The notes beneath the pieces are model-generated. The model was given only the letters and a program-made list of their open reading frames with translations. It had not been told where the DNA came from and ran no database searches. Source: an uncultured Alphaproteobacteria bacterium (GTDB lineage Bacteria; Pseudomonadota; Alphaproteobacteria; Rhodobacterales; Rhodobacteraceae). From it: a stretch of DNA of 53,718 nucleotides. Shown here piece by piece: positions 44,814 through 53,698 of the stretch (positions within the stretch are counted from its first letter, which is position 1; each line of letters opens with the position of its first letter). The stretch lies in contig CACGWW010000009.1 of assembly GCA_902576905.1 (NCBI GenBank), positions 1 to 53,718 on the forward strand, read 5' to 3'. Both the position numbers and the translations under genes were made by a program.

Positions 44814-46334
44814 ATGGATTTAAAATATTTTGATTGGGCAAAACATCAGGCATTAATGCGTCCAAACAAAGTTGCTATAACAGACTATTATTCCGGTGAA
44901 CAATTAACTTATTTGGACTTAGAAACAAGATCTCTTAAAATAGCAGCATATTTTCAAAAAAAAAATATAGGCAGTAAAGATAGAGTAGCTCTTCTATCAA
45001 GAAATAATAGCATTTTTTTTGAGTTGCAATTTGCTTGTGCAAAAATGGGCGTGATTTTGGTGCCTCTCAATTGGCGCCTAACTGCCCCAGAATTGTCATT
45101 TATTTTAAATGACTGTGATCCCAAACTCCTAATCTTTGACTCTGCTTTTAGTGGAGTCGCTTCATCACTAAATAACAGCTCAAAAAATTTGCAACAATTA
45201 GAATTTGATCCATCTAACGTCAATAATGAATTTTCTTCTGTTTGGCAGTCGCTTGATGAGGATGCAGACAATATTGATGCTTCTTTAGAAGATCTTATCA
45301 CAATAATGTATACATCGGGGACAACCGGCAATCCAAAAGGTGCCAAGATAAATCACATGATGAACCTTTTCAATACTATTAATGTCTGTGGACCTGCACG
45401 AATAACAAGCAGAACTATTCAATTAGTTATTCTTCCTTTATTTCATACTGGTGGATTAAATATGTATGCTAATCCTGTTTTGCACCAGGGAGGAGAAATT
45501 ATTATTATGAGAGAATTCAACCCTTCAGACGCGCTAGACGCAATAGATAACACTCGATTTTCAATAACCCATTTATTTGGGGTTCCCGCCCCACTTCAAT
45601 TTATGATGCAGGATAAAAAGTTTGATCTTACAAATTTTGATGCTTTAGAGGTTGTCGGTGTTGGTGGAGCACCATGTGCTGAGATAATAATTAAAAATTG
45701 GCAAATAAAAAATGTAGATGTTATTCAAGGTTGGGGTATGACAGAAACCTCTCCTACCGGAACGGTGCTTGCCGCCGAAGACTCGGTCAGAAAAATTGGG
45801 TCTGCAGGCAAGCCAGCTCTACATACATCAATAAAAATTGTAGATAAAAACCTCTCTCCGGTGAAATCGAATGATATCGGAGAATTATTAATTAAGGGCC
45901 CAAACATCACTCCAGGGTACTGGCAAAATGAAGACGCCACTAATAATTCTTTTCAAGGAGGTTGGCTCAAAACGGGTGATTTAGCTAAACAAGATGACGA
46001 GGGATTTATTTATATTGTTGATCGTGAAAAAGATATGTATATCTCTGGAGGTGAAAACGTTTATCCTGCTGAAGTAGAAAATGTTCTGTACCAATTAGAT
46101 GAAATTTCTGAATTAGCAGTTATTGGTATTCCTGATAAAAAGTGGGGTGAAACAGGAAAATTATGTGTTGTGCTAAAAAGAGGAAGAAACCTAACCAAGG
46201 AAAAAATTATGGATCATTGTATAAAAAATCTAGCAAAATTTAAGATGCCCACTGTGATCGAGTTTATGTCTGCATTACCCAGAAATGCTACTGGGAAGGT
46301 GTTGAAAAGAGCATTAAAGAAAGAAGAACAATAA
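44814..46334 (+). CDS. AMP-dependent acyl-CoA synthetase/ligase
   Basis: Enzymes of this family activate a carboxylic acid as an acyl-AMP and then form the CoA thioester. The 506-residue protein has the P-loop ITIMYTSGTTGNPKGAK, the A5 motif GWGMTETSPTG, the A7-A8 motifs WLKTGDLAKQDDEGFIYIVDREKDMYISGGENVYPAEVE, and the A10 lysine in PRNATGKVLKR. It fits FadD/CaiC-like medium- or long-chain ligases, but the substrate cannot be told. AGAGGAAAT lies before the ATG. It starts 11 bases after pyrG, and its TAA overlaps the next ATG. Confidence 0.9.
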   Translation: MDLKYFDWAKHQALMRPNKVAITDYYSGEQLTYLDLETRSLKIAAYFQKKNIGSKDRVALLSRNNSIFFELQFACAKMGVILVPLNWRLTAPELSFILNDCDPKLLIFDSAFSGVASSLNNSSKNLQQLEFDPSNVNNEFSSVWQSLDEDADNIDASLEDLITIMYTSGTTGNPKGAKINHMMNLFNTINVCGPARITSRTIQLVILPLFHTGGLNMYANPVLHQGGEIIIMREFNPSDALDAIDNTRFSITHLFGVPAPLQFMMQDKKFDLTNFDALEVVGVGGAPCAEIIIKNWQIKNVDVIQGWGMTETSPTGTVLAAEDSVRKIGSAGKPALHTSIKIVDKNLSPVKSNDIGELLIKGPNITPGYWQNEDATNNSFQGGWLKTGDLAKQDDEGFIYIVDREKDMYISGGENVYPAEVENVLYQLDEISELAVIGIPDKKWGETGKLCVVLKRGRNLTKEKIMDHCIKNLAKFKMPTVIEFMSALPRNATGKVLKRALKKEEQ

Positions 46335-46777
46335 TGTTCAAGGAATTTTTTAATAGCTTGCTGATAACGAATAAAAATGATCTTGGTAAAAATCATGAAA
46401 CCGGAATGCTTTCCATAACTGCAATATTTATAAGAATAGCCAAGCTAGATGGTGTTTTTGACAAAGAAGAGCTACAAGAAATAAAAAACTTTTTAAAAAA
46501 GAGATATGACTTACCTGAACAAGACATAGATTACATCATATCTGAGGCCATCAATTTAGAAAACGAACTAAACGATAATATTCAGCTCACAAAAAAAATA
46601 AAGGATACCATAGTCTTTGAAGATAGGTTTGACTTACTGCAAGATGCTTGGAGACTAATTATAGCAGATGGGAAACGAAGCTATCAAGAGGACTCTTTTA
46701 TGAGACTTTTTTGTTCTCTATTGGGCTTGTCAGACAAAGACAATGCCATCGCAAGAAAAAACATTGTAAACAAATGA
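46334..46777 (+). CDS. TerB-like domain protein
   Basis: The 147-residue, all-helical protein matches the TerB fold (tellurite resistance B-like, COG4103 group): SITAIFIRIAKLDGVFDKEELQEIKNFL with its acidic D-G-x-x-D-x-x-E calcium-like site, and a second copy in DAWRLIIADGKRSYQEDSFMRLFCSLLGLSD. Most such proteins in alphaproteobacteria have no established role, and tellurite resistance should not be assumed. The ATG uses the last A of the upstream TAA, and its own TGA overlaps the purL ATG, so it is translated between them in one operon. Confidence 0.82.
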   Translation: MFKEFFNSLLITNKNDLGKNHETGMLSITAIFIRIAKLDGVFDKEELQEIKNFLKKRYDLPEQDIDYIISEAINLENELNDNIQLTKKIKDTIVFEDRFDLLQDAWRLIIADGKRSYQEDSFMRLFCSLLGLSDKDNAIARKNIVNK

Positions 46778-48981
46778 GAGTAGACGATAATTACCAAGAG
46801 CATTCACATGATACTGTAAAGGCTCATGGTCTTACAACTGATGAGTATAGAAAAATTAATAGGCTCCTAAATCGTGACCCCAATATAACTGAATTAGGTA
46901 TCTTTTCAGCAATGTGGAACGAGCACTGTTCATATAAATCTTCAAGAAAATGGCTTAGGGAACTTCCTTCGGCCGGCGATCAAGTTATTTGTGGTCCCGG
47001 TGAAAATGCTGGGATAGTTGCTATTGATGAAAGTCTTGCACTGGCATTTAAAATGGAGAGCCATAACCATCCTAGCTATATTGAACCTTTCAACGGAGCA
47101 GCGACCGGAGTGGGGGGAATATTGAGAGATGTTTTTACGATGGGAGCAAGACCTATTGCTGTTATGAACTCATTATCAATGGGATCGGCAGAGAAAATCG
47201 AAACCAAAGAAATTCTAAGGGGAATTATCAAGGGTATTAGCCACTACGGAAATTCTTTTGGTGTACCCAATGTAGGTGGGGAGCTCAGATTTCATGCTTC
47301 ATATAATGGTAATTGCTTGGTTAATGCCTTTGCCGCCGGCATTGTGAATAGAAACGAGATTTTTTATTCAAAAGCTGCAGGTATTGGTTCTCCGATAGTC
47401 TATATGGGTGCTAAAACAGGAAAGGATGGTGTTGGGGGAGCTAGCATGGCTTCCGAAAGCTTTGATTCAGATGACGAACTTAACAAAGCTAAACGACCTT
47501 CCGTTCAAATTGGAGATCCATTTTTAGAAAAAAAACTCATGGAGGCGTGTTTCGAACTTATGAGTAGTGGGTGTGTGATCGCAATACAAGATATGGGAGC
47601 AGCTGGATTAACATGTTCTTCAGTTGAAATGGGAGACAAAGGTAATCTTGGTATTTTTCTGAACTTAGATAAAGTCCCCATACGCGAAGATAAAATGACT
47701 GCTTACGACATAATGCTTTCTGAGAGCCAAGAAAGAATGCTTGCAGTGATAAAGCCTGGACATCAAGACCAAGCAAAGAAGATTTTTAATAAATGGGACC
47801 TAGATTTTGCTGTGATTGGTAATACGATTGAAGAGGATAAGCTCATAATTAATTTTCAGAACAAAATTGTTGCCGACTTACCACTTAAGTGTTTAGCCGA
47901 TCAAGCACCTCAATATGATAGACCATGGACCTCCCACAAAAAAATAAAGTCGCATACCCACATTCCAAGCATAACTATTCAAGAGGCAATAGCAGTTTTG
48001 CTGTCATCACCTAATCACTGTTCAAAACGATGGGTTTGGGAACAATATGACCATATGATACTAAATAATACTTTTAAGCGTCCAGGCTTGGATGCTGCAA
48101 TTACCAAAATTGATAAAACGAATTATGGGTTGGTGTTTTCCTGTGATAGCAATCCGTTATTATGTTCGATAAACCCCTTCGAGGGTGGAAAACAAGCCGT
48201 AGCTGAATGTTACAGAAACATCATATCATCAGGTGGAACTCCATTAGCAATTACAGATAATCTTAACTTTGGAAGTCCAGAAGACCCAGAAATAATGGGT
48301 CAATTTGTTAACTGTATTAAGGGGATTAAAAAAGCCTGTGTCGAATTAAATTTTCCTGTAGTTTCAGGAAATGTCAGCTTTTATAACCAGACCGATGGAA
48401 AATCAATTCTGCCAACCCCAACTATCGGAGGCGTAGGTCTAATAAAAAAAATTTCAGAGCATACCGCGGGAACAATAAATGAAAATGACTTTTATTATAT
48501 AATTGGTGAAACTGATGCAAAAACAACAGCATTAGCTCTTTTGACTGAGCTCTCTCAAGAACCAATTGAGAATGTAAATATAAGAGTCAATTTAGAAGAA
48601 GAAAAGCGTAATGGTCAATTTATTTTGAGCCTATTTCGTGAAAAATTGATTTCAAGTGCTCACGATGTATCCGATGGAGGGATAGCGCTCGCTTTGTGCG
48701 AATTAGCAATCGTCAATGATTTAGGTTTTATCGTGACTGAGGGGTCAACAGAGTATTTTTTCAACGAGACTCAAGCTCGATATATTGTTACTATAAATCC
48801 CTCAAAGGAGAAAGAGCTCATCTCTTTTGCTAAGGAAAAAGAGGTACATTTAGGTAAATTGGGTGTCGCTAAAGGTACCAACCTTTGTTTTGGACAAAAT
48901 TTTCTTAGTCTTGCTCATGTAAATGATCTTTACCAAAATATAATAACTAATATGATGGAAAGTAACAATAATCTGAATTAA
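46774..48981 (+). CDS. purL: Phosphoribosylformylglycinamidine synthase subunit PurL (small form)
   Basis: PurL makes FGAM from FGAR in purine synthesis. In this three-subunit form it depends on PurS and PurQ, not seen here. The frame is open from 46648, but the ATG at 46774 overlaps the TerB stop (ATGA) and gives the normal N-terminus, with EHSHDTVKAHGLTTDEY, for 735 residues. Signatures are IFSAMWNEHCSYKSS, the ATP/Mg site MESHNHPSYIEPFNGAATGVGGILRD, QDMGAAGLTCSSVEMG, LSESQERMLAV and AHDVSDGGIALALCE. It is followed by bolA and grxD, the usual alphaproteobacterial order. Confidence 0.97.
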   Translation: MRVDDNYQEHSHDTVKAHGLTTDEYRKINRLLNRDPNITELGIFSAMWNEHCSYKSSRKWLRELPSAGDQVICGPGENAGIVAIDESLALAFKMESHNHPSYIEPFNGAATGVGGILRDVFTMGARPIAVMNSLSMGSAEKIETKEILRGIIKGISHYGNSFGVPNVGGELRFHASYNGNCLVNAFAAGIVNRNEIFYSKAAGIGSPIVYMGAKTGKDGVGGASMASESFDSDDELNKAKRPSVQIGDPFLEKKLMEACFELMSSGCVIAIQDMGAAGLTCSSVEMGDKGNLGIFLNLDKVPIREDKMTAYDIMLSESQERMLAVIKPGHQDQAKKIFNKWDLDFAVIGNTIEEDKLIINFQNKIVADLPLKCLADQAPQYDRPWTSHKKIKSHTHIPSITIQEAIAVLLSSPNHCSKRWVWEQYDHMILNNTFKRPGLDAAITKIDKTNYGLVFSCDSNPLLCSINPFEGGKQAVAECYRNIISSGGTPLAITDNLNFGSPEDPEIMGQFVNCIKGIKKACVELNFPVVSGNVSFYNQTDGKSILPTPTIGGVGLIKKISEHTAGTINENDFYYIIGETDAKTTALALLTELSQEPIENVNIRVNLEEEKRNGQFILSLFREKLISSAHDVSDGGIALALCELAIVNDLGFIVTEGSTEYFFNETQARYIVTINPSKEKELISFAKEKEVHLGKLGVAKGTNLCFGQNFLSLAHVNDLYQNIITNMMESNNNLN

Positions 48982-49005
48982 CTTAACCAAAAAGGGAAAA
49001 AATTT

Positions 49006-49245
49006 ATGGCAATAAGTGCCGGAAAAATAGAGGAACTTATTAGAAAAAAATTTCCTCAGGCTGATATTGAAATAATTGATACAGCAGGAGATAGTAATCA
49101 TTATTCTGCCATAATAGCCAGCCAAGAGTTTCGAGGAAAATCTCGAATTGAGCAACATAAATTAGTTTATGAGGCATTAGAGGGAGCAATGGATGGGAAC
49201 AATGGAATTTTACATGCTCTTGCTCTTCAAACAAAAATAAAATAG
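49006..49245 (+). CDS. BolA family protein
   Basis: BolA-type proteins bind [2Fe-2S] clusters together with monothiol glutaredoxins and take part in iron sensing or cluster delivery. The 79-residue protein has the BolA fold landmarks IEELIRKKFPQADIEIID, AGDSNHYSAIIASQEFRGKSRIEQHKLVYEAL, with the conserved H in NHY and in QHKLVY, and GILHALALQTK. It is a short IbaG-like form. The partner grxD starts 10 bases after its stop, which strongly suggests a BolA-Grx complex. Confidence 0.94.
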   Translation: MAISAGKIEELIRKKFPQADIEIIDTAGDSNHYSAIIASQEFRGKSRIEQHKLVYEALEGAMDGNNGILHALALQTKIK

Positions 49246-49255
49246 GAGATAGAAA

Positions 49256-49621
49256 ATGAACGATAACGTTAAATCTAAAATTGAAGGATTAATCAGTGGA
49301 CATGACGTAGTACTTTTCATGAAAGGTACTTCAAAGATGCCGCAATGTGGTTTCTCAAGTAGGGTTGCCGGTATTCTAAATTATCTCCAAATTAATTTTA
49401 AAGATGTAAATGTTTTAGAGGATGATGAGATTAGGCAGGGTATTAAAGATTTCTCTGATTGGCCAACAATTCCTCAGTTATACGTAAAAAATGCATTTAT
49501 AGGGGGTGCAGATATAATTACAGAAATGACAATGTCAGGTGAGCTAGATCAATTATTTACGGAAAAGAGTGTGTCCTTTAGTCAAGAAGCGGCCGCAAGG
49601 ATTAGAGAAGAAAACGCTTAA
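49256..49621 (+). CDS. grxD: Monothiol glutaredoxin, CGFS type
   Basis: CGFS glutaredoxins hold a [2Fe-2S] cluster at a dimer interface and donate clusters or act with BolA. The 121-residue protein has VVLFMKGTSKMPQCGFSSRV, with the cluster ligand C31, the glutathione-binding WPTIPQLYVKNAFIGGADI segment, and a C-terminal tail. A GGAGAT precedes the ATG. It is the last gene of the purL-bolA-grxD run, and its TAA shares four bases with the stop of the convergent zapA. Confidence 0.96.
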   Translation: MNDNVKSKIEGLISGHDVVLFMKGTSKMPQCGFSSRVAGILNYLQINFKDVNVLEDDEIRQGIKDFSDWPTIPQLYVKNAFIGGADIITEMTMSGELDQLFTEKSVSFSQEAAARIREENA

Positions 49622-50061
49622 AATAATTTTGGTTGATCCGTTTCAATTTGTTGTGTTGCGTTCTCATCAGTAACAAATATATCAGATTTTTTATCACTTA
49701 ATTTTGAAACCATTTCTAATTTAGCTAACATTTTTTCAACAAAGCTTTCTAGCTTTTTGTAATCACTTTGCAGAGCATTTCTGTGCCGTTCTAACTCTTG
49801 ATTTTTGTTCTTTAGATCACCAAGATTCTCTGATTTTTCCTTAAATACTTTTGACTCGGTCTCTACATCTACCAAACGGTCGGCTATCATTAATGCAGAA
49901 AGTAATAACATTTTTGACTCGGGGAGCCGGCCTAATTGAGATTGAATAGTGTCAGCTTCCTCATTAATTAGTGCTGCTGCCTCTTTGACTTTCTCCTGCT
50001 CTTCGTTGTCACAGGCAACTGAAAAAATACGGCCACCGATTGATATCTCTAATTCAGTCAT
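49618..50061 (-). CDS. zapA: Cell division protein ZapA
   Basis: ZapA bundles FtsZ filaments at the division site. The N-terminal globular domain is clear in the 147-residue product (LEISIGGRIFSVACDNEEQEKVKEAAALINEEAD, then LSALMIADRLVD). A long coiled-coil follows (about residues 75-125), and the polar C-terminal tail is longer than in E. coli, which is usual in alphaproteobacteria. The ATG overlaps the end of the DUF4164-like gene by eight bases, so the two are co-translated. Confidence 0.92.
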   Translation of the reverse strand: MTELEISIGGRIFSVACDNEEQEKVKEAAALINEEADTIQSQLGRLPESKMLLLSALMIADRLVDVETESKVFKEKSENLGDLKNKNQELERHRNALQSDYKKLESFVEKMLAKLEMVSKLSDKKSDIFVTDENATQQIETDQPKLF

Positions 50062-50311
50062 TATTTGTCTCTAAAATTTTTTTCAATTTCATAATTAGCC
50101 TATCTATCTCTTCAGCATCACTCTCCGCAGCCTTTTCTAACTTTCCAATTTTAATTAATAAATCATCAATATTGTGAGGTGTTTTTTCGACATCTTTATC
50201 TTTTTTATCAATGCTGCCTGAAGCTCCGCCCAAATTTTTATTTGCCAAGGCCAGTTCTAGCTTTTCTAGGGCAATTTCAAATCTTTTTTCTAATTTAACT
50301 AATTGGGTCAT
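50054..50311 (-). CDS. Small coiled-coil protein upstream of zapA (DUF4164-like)
   Basis: The 85-residue protein is almost entirely charged helix with heptad-like spacing (LEKRFEIALEKLELALANKN, then IDDLLIKIGKLEKAAESDAEEIDRLIMKLKKIL) and no membrane span. A gene of this kind directly before zapA is common in alphaproteobacteria and is usually labelled DUF4164. I assign it by position and composition rather than by a firm motif. A role alongside ZapA in division is an inference from the overlap only. The 132-base spacer to the divergent tkt is AT-rich. Confidence 0.72.
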   Translation of the reverse strand: MTQLVKLEKRFEIALEKLELALANKNLGGASGSIDKKDKDVEKTPHNIDDLLIKIGKLEKAAESDAEEIDRLIMKLKKILETNND

Positions 50312-50443
50312 GGGATTATATATTGTTATTATAACCGCTCTATTTGATTTAACACAAACCTTTTTCTAACATATAAATATAAGATATACTATGATAAGAA
50401 ATTACATATTATAACGAAATTGACTATAGGCATTATTTAAAAA

Positions 50444-52465
50444 ATGGATATTGATACTCTACGAAAAAGTTTTTCCGACCACTGGGATAAAGCTACTGCA
50501 ATCAGGATGTTATCTGTGGATGGAGTTGAGAAAGCTAATAGTGGTCATCCAGGAATGCCGATGGGTATGGCTGATGTCGTAACAGTTTTATTTGAAAATC
50601 ACCTAAAGTTCCTTTCATCTGAGCCTAACTGGTTCGATAGAGATCGTTTTATTTTGTCTGCGGGTCACGGATCAATGCTTCTATATTCTGTTCTTTATTT
50701 AGCCGGTTATCCTGATATTACTCTAGAAGATATAAAAAACTTCAGGCAGCTTAATTCAAAAACCGCTGGGCACCCAGAATATGGCCACATTCCCGGCATT
50801 GAGACGACTACAGGTCCATTAGGACAAGGACTTGGTAACGCTGTTGGCATGGCTATCGCTGAGGAATTCATTGGCACAAGATGGGGTAGCGATCTCTGTG
50901 ATCATTATACATATGTGATTGCTGGCGATGGGTGTCTTATGGAAGGTATAAGTCAAGAAGTTATATCATTAGCAGGCAAACTAAAACTTAAGAAGCTTAT
51001 AGTAATTTGGGACGATAATGGAATTACTATTGATGGAGGAGTAGATCTTTCCTGTGATACTGACCAAATCTCCAGATTTAAATCATCAGGATGGTCTACG
51101 TTTGCTTGTGATGCTCATAACCCAATTGAAATCGATCGAGCGATAAATGATGCAAAAAAAGACAACCGCCCATCCCTAATTGCGGCAAAGTCAATAATTG
51201 GTTACGGATCGATAGCTAAACAGGGAACTTCAGGAGCACATGGAGCTCCATTGGGTAAGAATGAGGTTGAACAATTAAGACAAAATTTTGGTTGGCATCA
51301 TAAAGAATTTGCAATCCCATCGGATATAAAGAAATCATGGGTAAAAATTGGGCAAAAAAATCACAAAGTATTTAAAGATTGGTCAGATCGCTTCCAATCT
51401 TTATCGGAAAAGAAAAGAATCGCCTTTTCAAATGAGCTAGATCAAATATTTCCCTCAAAACTTTCTCGAGGTATTAAGAATTTTAAAAAACTATATTCAC
51501 AAGAAATTCAAAAGGAACTAGCAACAAGAAAAGCCAGTGAATTATGCCTAGACCTAATAAATGAGTGTTTTAATAATACCATTGGGGGCTCTGCAGACTT
51601 GACAGGTTCAAACAACACAAAAACAAAAACGCTCGAGGTTTTTTCAGAACTTAATCGATCAGGTAGATATATTCATTATGGTATAAGAGAGCATGGAATG
51701 GCAGCTATCATGAATGGAATGTCTTTACATCGAGGAATAATTCCCTACGGCGGTACATTTCTGACCTTTTCTGACTATTGTCGAGGTGCAATTCGTTTAA
51801 GTGCACTAATGGGTTTGGGCGTTATTTATGTTATGACCCACGACAGTATAGGTTTGGGTGAAGACGGACCAACACATCAGCCGGTAGAGCATTTGGCATC
51901 TCTTCGATCGATTCCAAATTTAAACGTTTTTAGACCATGTGATATTATAGAGACTATTGAATGCTGGGAGATTGCTCTCAAGTCAAAACATAAACCCTCT
52001 CTTATTTGCTTATCGAGACAGAATTTACCTTTAATTAGAAAGGAACAAGTATCAATTAATCGATCGTTGAAGGGCGCCTACATTGTAAAAGATTTTATTA
52101 ATAAGAAAAAAGTTATACTTATAGCTACTGGCTCTGAAGTTCAGATTGCATTGAAAGCGGGAGAGGTATTAGAGAATAATGGGATTGGTACGAGGGTAAT
52201 TTCGTTGCCTTCATGGGAATTATTTGACGAACAAGATTATAAATATAAGAAGAAATTGTTGCCAAGAGGCACCGTCAGAATAGCTATAGAAGCTGGAGTT
52301 AAGTTAGGTTGGGAAAAATGGCTTTATGAAAATGGTGGCAGCCAAACCAGAACCTCATTTATAGGAATGAATGGCTTTGGAGCTTCTGCGCCAGCAAAGG
52401 ATCTCTTTGATCACTTTCAAATCAATGTTGACGAAATATGTCGGCAGGCAAAGTTATTGATTTGA
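50444..52465 (+). CDS. tkt: Transketolase
   Basis: Transketolase moves two-carbon units between sugar phosphates with thiamine diphosphate, linking the pentose phosphate pathway with glycolysis or carbon fixation. The 673-residue protein has MLSVDGVEKANSGHPGMPMGMAD, the ThDP-binding VIAGDGCLMEGISQEVISLAG with DDNGITIDG, YGIREHGMAAIMNGMSLHRG carrying the catalytic Glu, and THDSIGLGEDGPTHQPVEHLASLR. In many alphaproteobacteria the order is tkt-gap-pgk. Here pgk follows directly after 21 bases with no gap gene between. Confidence 0.97.
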   Translation: MDIDTLRKSFSDHWDKATAIRMLSVDGVEKANSGHPGMPMGMADVVTVLFENHLKFLSSEPNWFDRDRFILSAGHGSMLLYSVLYLAGYPDITLEDIKNFRQLNSKTAGHPEYGHIPGIETTTGPLGQGLGNAVGMAIAEEFIGTRWGSDLCDHYTYVIAGDGCLMEGISQEVISLAGKLKLKKLIVIWDDNGITIDGGVDLSCDTDQISRFKSSGWSTFACDAHNPIEIDRAINDAKKDNRPSLIAAKSIIGYGSIAKQGTSGAHGAPLGKNEVEQLRQNFGWHHKEFAIPSDIKKSWVKIGQKNHKVFKDWSDRFQSLSEKKRIAFSNELDQIFPSKLSRGIKNFKKLYSQEIQKELATRKASELCLDLINECFNNTIGGSADLTGSNNTKTKTLEVFSELNRSGRYIHYGIREHGMAAIMNGMSLHRGIIPYGGTFLTFSDYCRGAIRLSALMGLGVIYVMTHDSIGLGEDGPTHQPVEHLASLRSIPNLNVFRPCDIIETIECWEIALKSKHKPSLICLSRQNLPLIRKEQVSINRSLKGAYIVKDFINKKKVILIATGSEVQIALKAGEVLENNGIGTRVISLPSWELFDEQDYKYKKKLLPRGTVRIAIEAGVKLGWEKWLYENGGSQTRTSFIGMNGFGASAPAKDLFDHFQINVDEICRQAKLLI

Positions 52466-52486
52466 TTACGATTTGATCGAAATCTG

Positions 52487-53674
52487 ATGATTAAAAAAAT
52501 CCAAGATGCCAAGATAAAAAAACAGACGGTTGTCCTCCGTCTTGACCTAAACGTTCCTTATTCAAATGGAAAGAGTAGTGATATATCAAGAATAGAGAAA
52601 ACAAAAGAAACAATAAATCATCTAATAAAAAACAAAAATAGAGTAGTTATACTTTCACACTTTGGAAGACCAAATGGAAAAATAAATAAAGATCTAAGCC
52701 TGAGAAAACTGTTGAGATACCTAAATGAAACCCTCAATTTAGATATAAAATTTTTACCATCACTTGAAATAGACTTATGGAGAAAAGAAATTGAAAGCGC
52801 CCCCTTCCCTTCAATTTTCTTATTGGAAAATGTACGATTTTCCAAATTAGAAGAGCTTAATGACCCTGATTTTAGCTCCAAACTTTCTTCACTTGGCAAT
52901 GTTTATTGTAATGATGCCTTTTCAGTTTCACATAGAGCTCATGCCTCTACTCAAGGGATAACTAATTATCTCCCAAGTTATGCAGGTTTTCTTGTTCAAA
53001 GTGAACTTAAAGCTTTGTCTTTAGCGTTAGATCAACCTATAAAACCTGTCGCAGCTATTGTTGGAGGTTCTAAGATATCGACAAAAATTGAGCTTCTAAA
53101 TAATTTAAGCAATAGAGTAGAATATTTGATAATTGGTGGGGCGATGGCCAATACATTTCTTAGTGCTCAGGGATATGGAATTGGCATATCACTTACAGAA
53201 AAAAAAATGATACAGACTGCAAAGGAAATAATTCAAGAACTGAGATATAAAAAATGTAAGTTAGTCTTACCTTTAGATTTAGTCTGTGCTAAATCACTTA
53301 ATGAAAAAAAGGAAGCCCAAACATTTAGAGTTGATTGTTGCCCAATAGATAAAATGATCCTTGATATAGGAATAAAGTCTCAAAAAAATATAATGGATAT
53401 AATTAATAAATCAAAGACCTTGATTTGGAATGGCCCGCTGGGTGCATTTGAAACTCGACCATTTGATCAAGGAACTAATAATATAGCTAACTACGCAGCA
53501 AATAGAACTTCAAAAAAGCAATTAATCTCAATAGCAGGGGGTGGTGATACTGTCAGTGCTCTTAGAACATCCGCTTCAATCTCAAAATTTACCTATGTTT
53601 CAACTGCTGGAGGTGCTTTTCTGGAATGGTTAGAAGGCAAATCACTTCCTGGTATCGAATCACTCAAAATTTAA
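52487..53674 (+). CDS. pgk: Phosphoglycerate kinase
   Basis: Pgk interconverts 1,3-bisphosphoglycerate and 3-phosphoglycerate while making ATP. The N-terminal domain has VVLRLDLNVPYSNGK and ILSHFGRPNGK. FLLENVRF and YCNDAFSVSHRAHAST follow, and the nucleotide domain carries VAAIVGGSKISTKIELL, GGAMANTFL, LIWNGPLGAFE and SIAGGGDTVSAL. At 395 residues it is complete. The start codon is ATG. It is likely co-transcribed with tkt. A short hairpin begins six bases after its stop, just before the window ends. Confidence 0.97.
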   Translation: MIKKIQDAKIKKQTVVLRLDLNVPYSNGKSSDISRIEKTKETINHLIKNKNRVVILSHFGRPNGKINKDLSLRKLLRYLNETLNLDIKFLPSLEIDLWRKEIESAPFPSIFLLENVRFSKLEELNDPDFSSKLSSLGNVYCNDAFSVSHRAHASTQGITNYLPSYAGFLVQSELKALSLALDQPIKPVAAIVGGSKISTKIELLNNLSNRVEYLIIGGAMANTFLSAQGYGIGISLTEKKMIQTAKEIIQELRYKKCKLVLPLDLVCAKSLNEKKEAQTFRVDCCPIDKMILDIGIKSQKNIMDIINKSKTLIWNGPLGAFETRPFDQGTNNIANYAANRTSKKQLISIAGGGDTVSALRTSASISKFTYVSTAGGAFLEWLEGKSLPGIESLKI

Positions 53675-53679
53675 AAAAA

Positions 53680-53698
53680 TGATTCCTTTTACGAATCA
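53680..53698. other. Short inverted repeat with GANTC sites after pgk
   Basis: TGATTC and GAATCA (53680-53685 and 53693-53698) form a six-base-pair inverted repeat with a seven-base loop just after the pgk stop. Both arms are GANTC sites, the target of the alphaproteobacterial cell-cycle methyltransferase CcrM. The stem is too short and lacks a following T-tract, so an intrinsic terminator is unlikely. The window ends 20 bases later, so the context cannot be judged. Confidence 0.3.
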
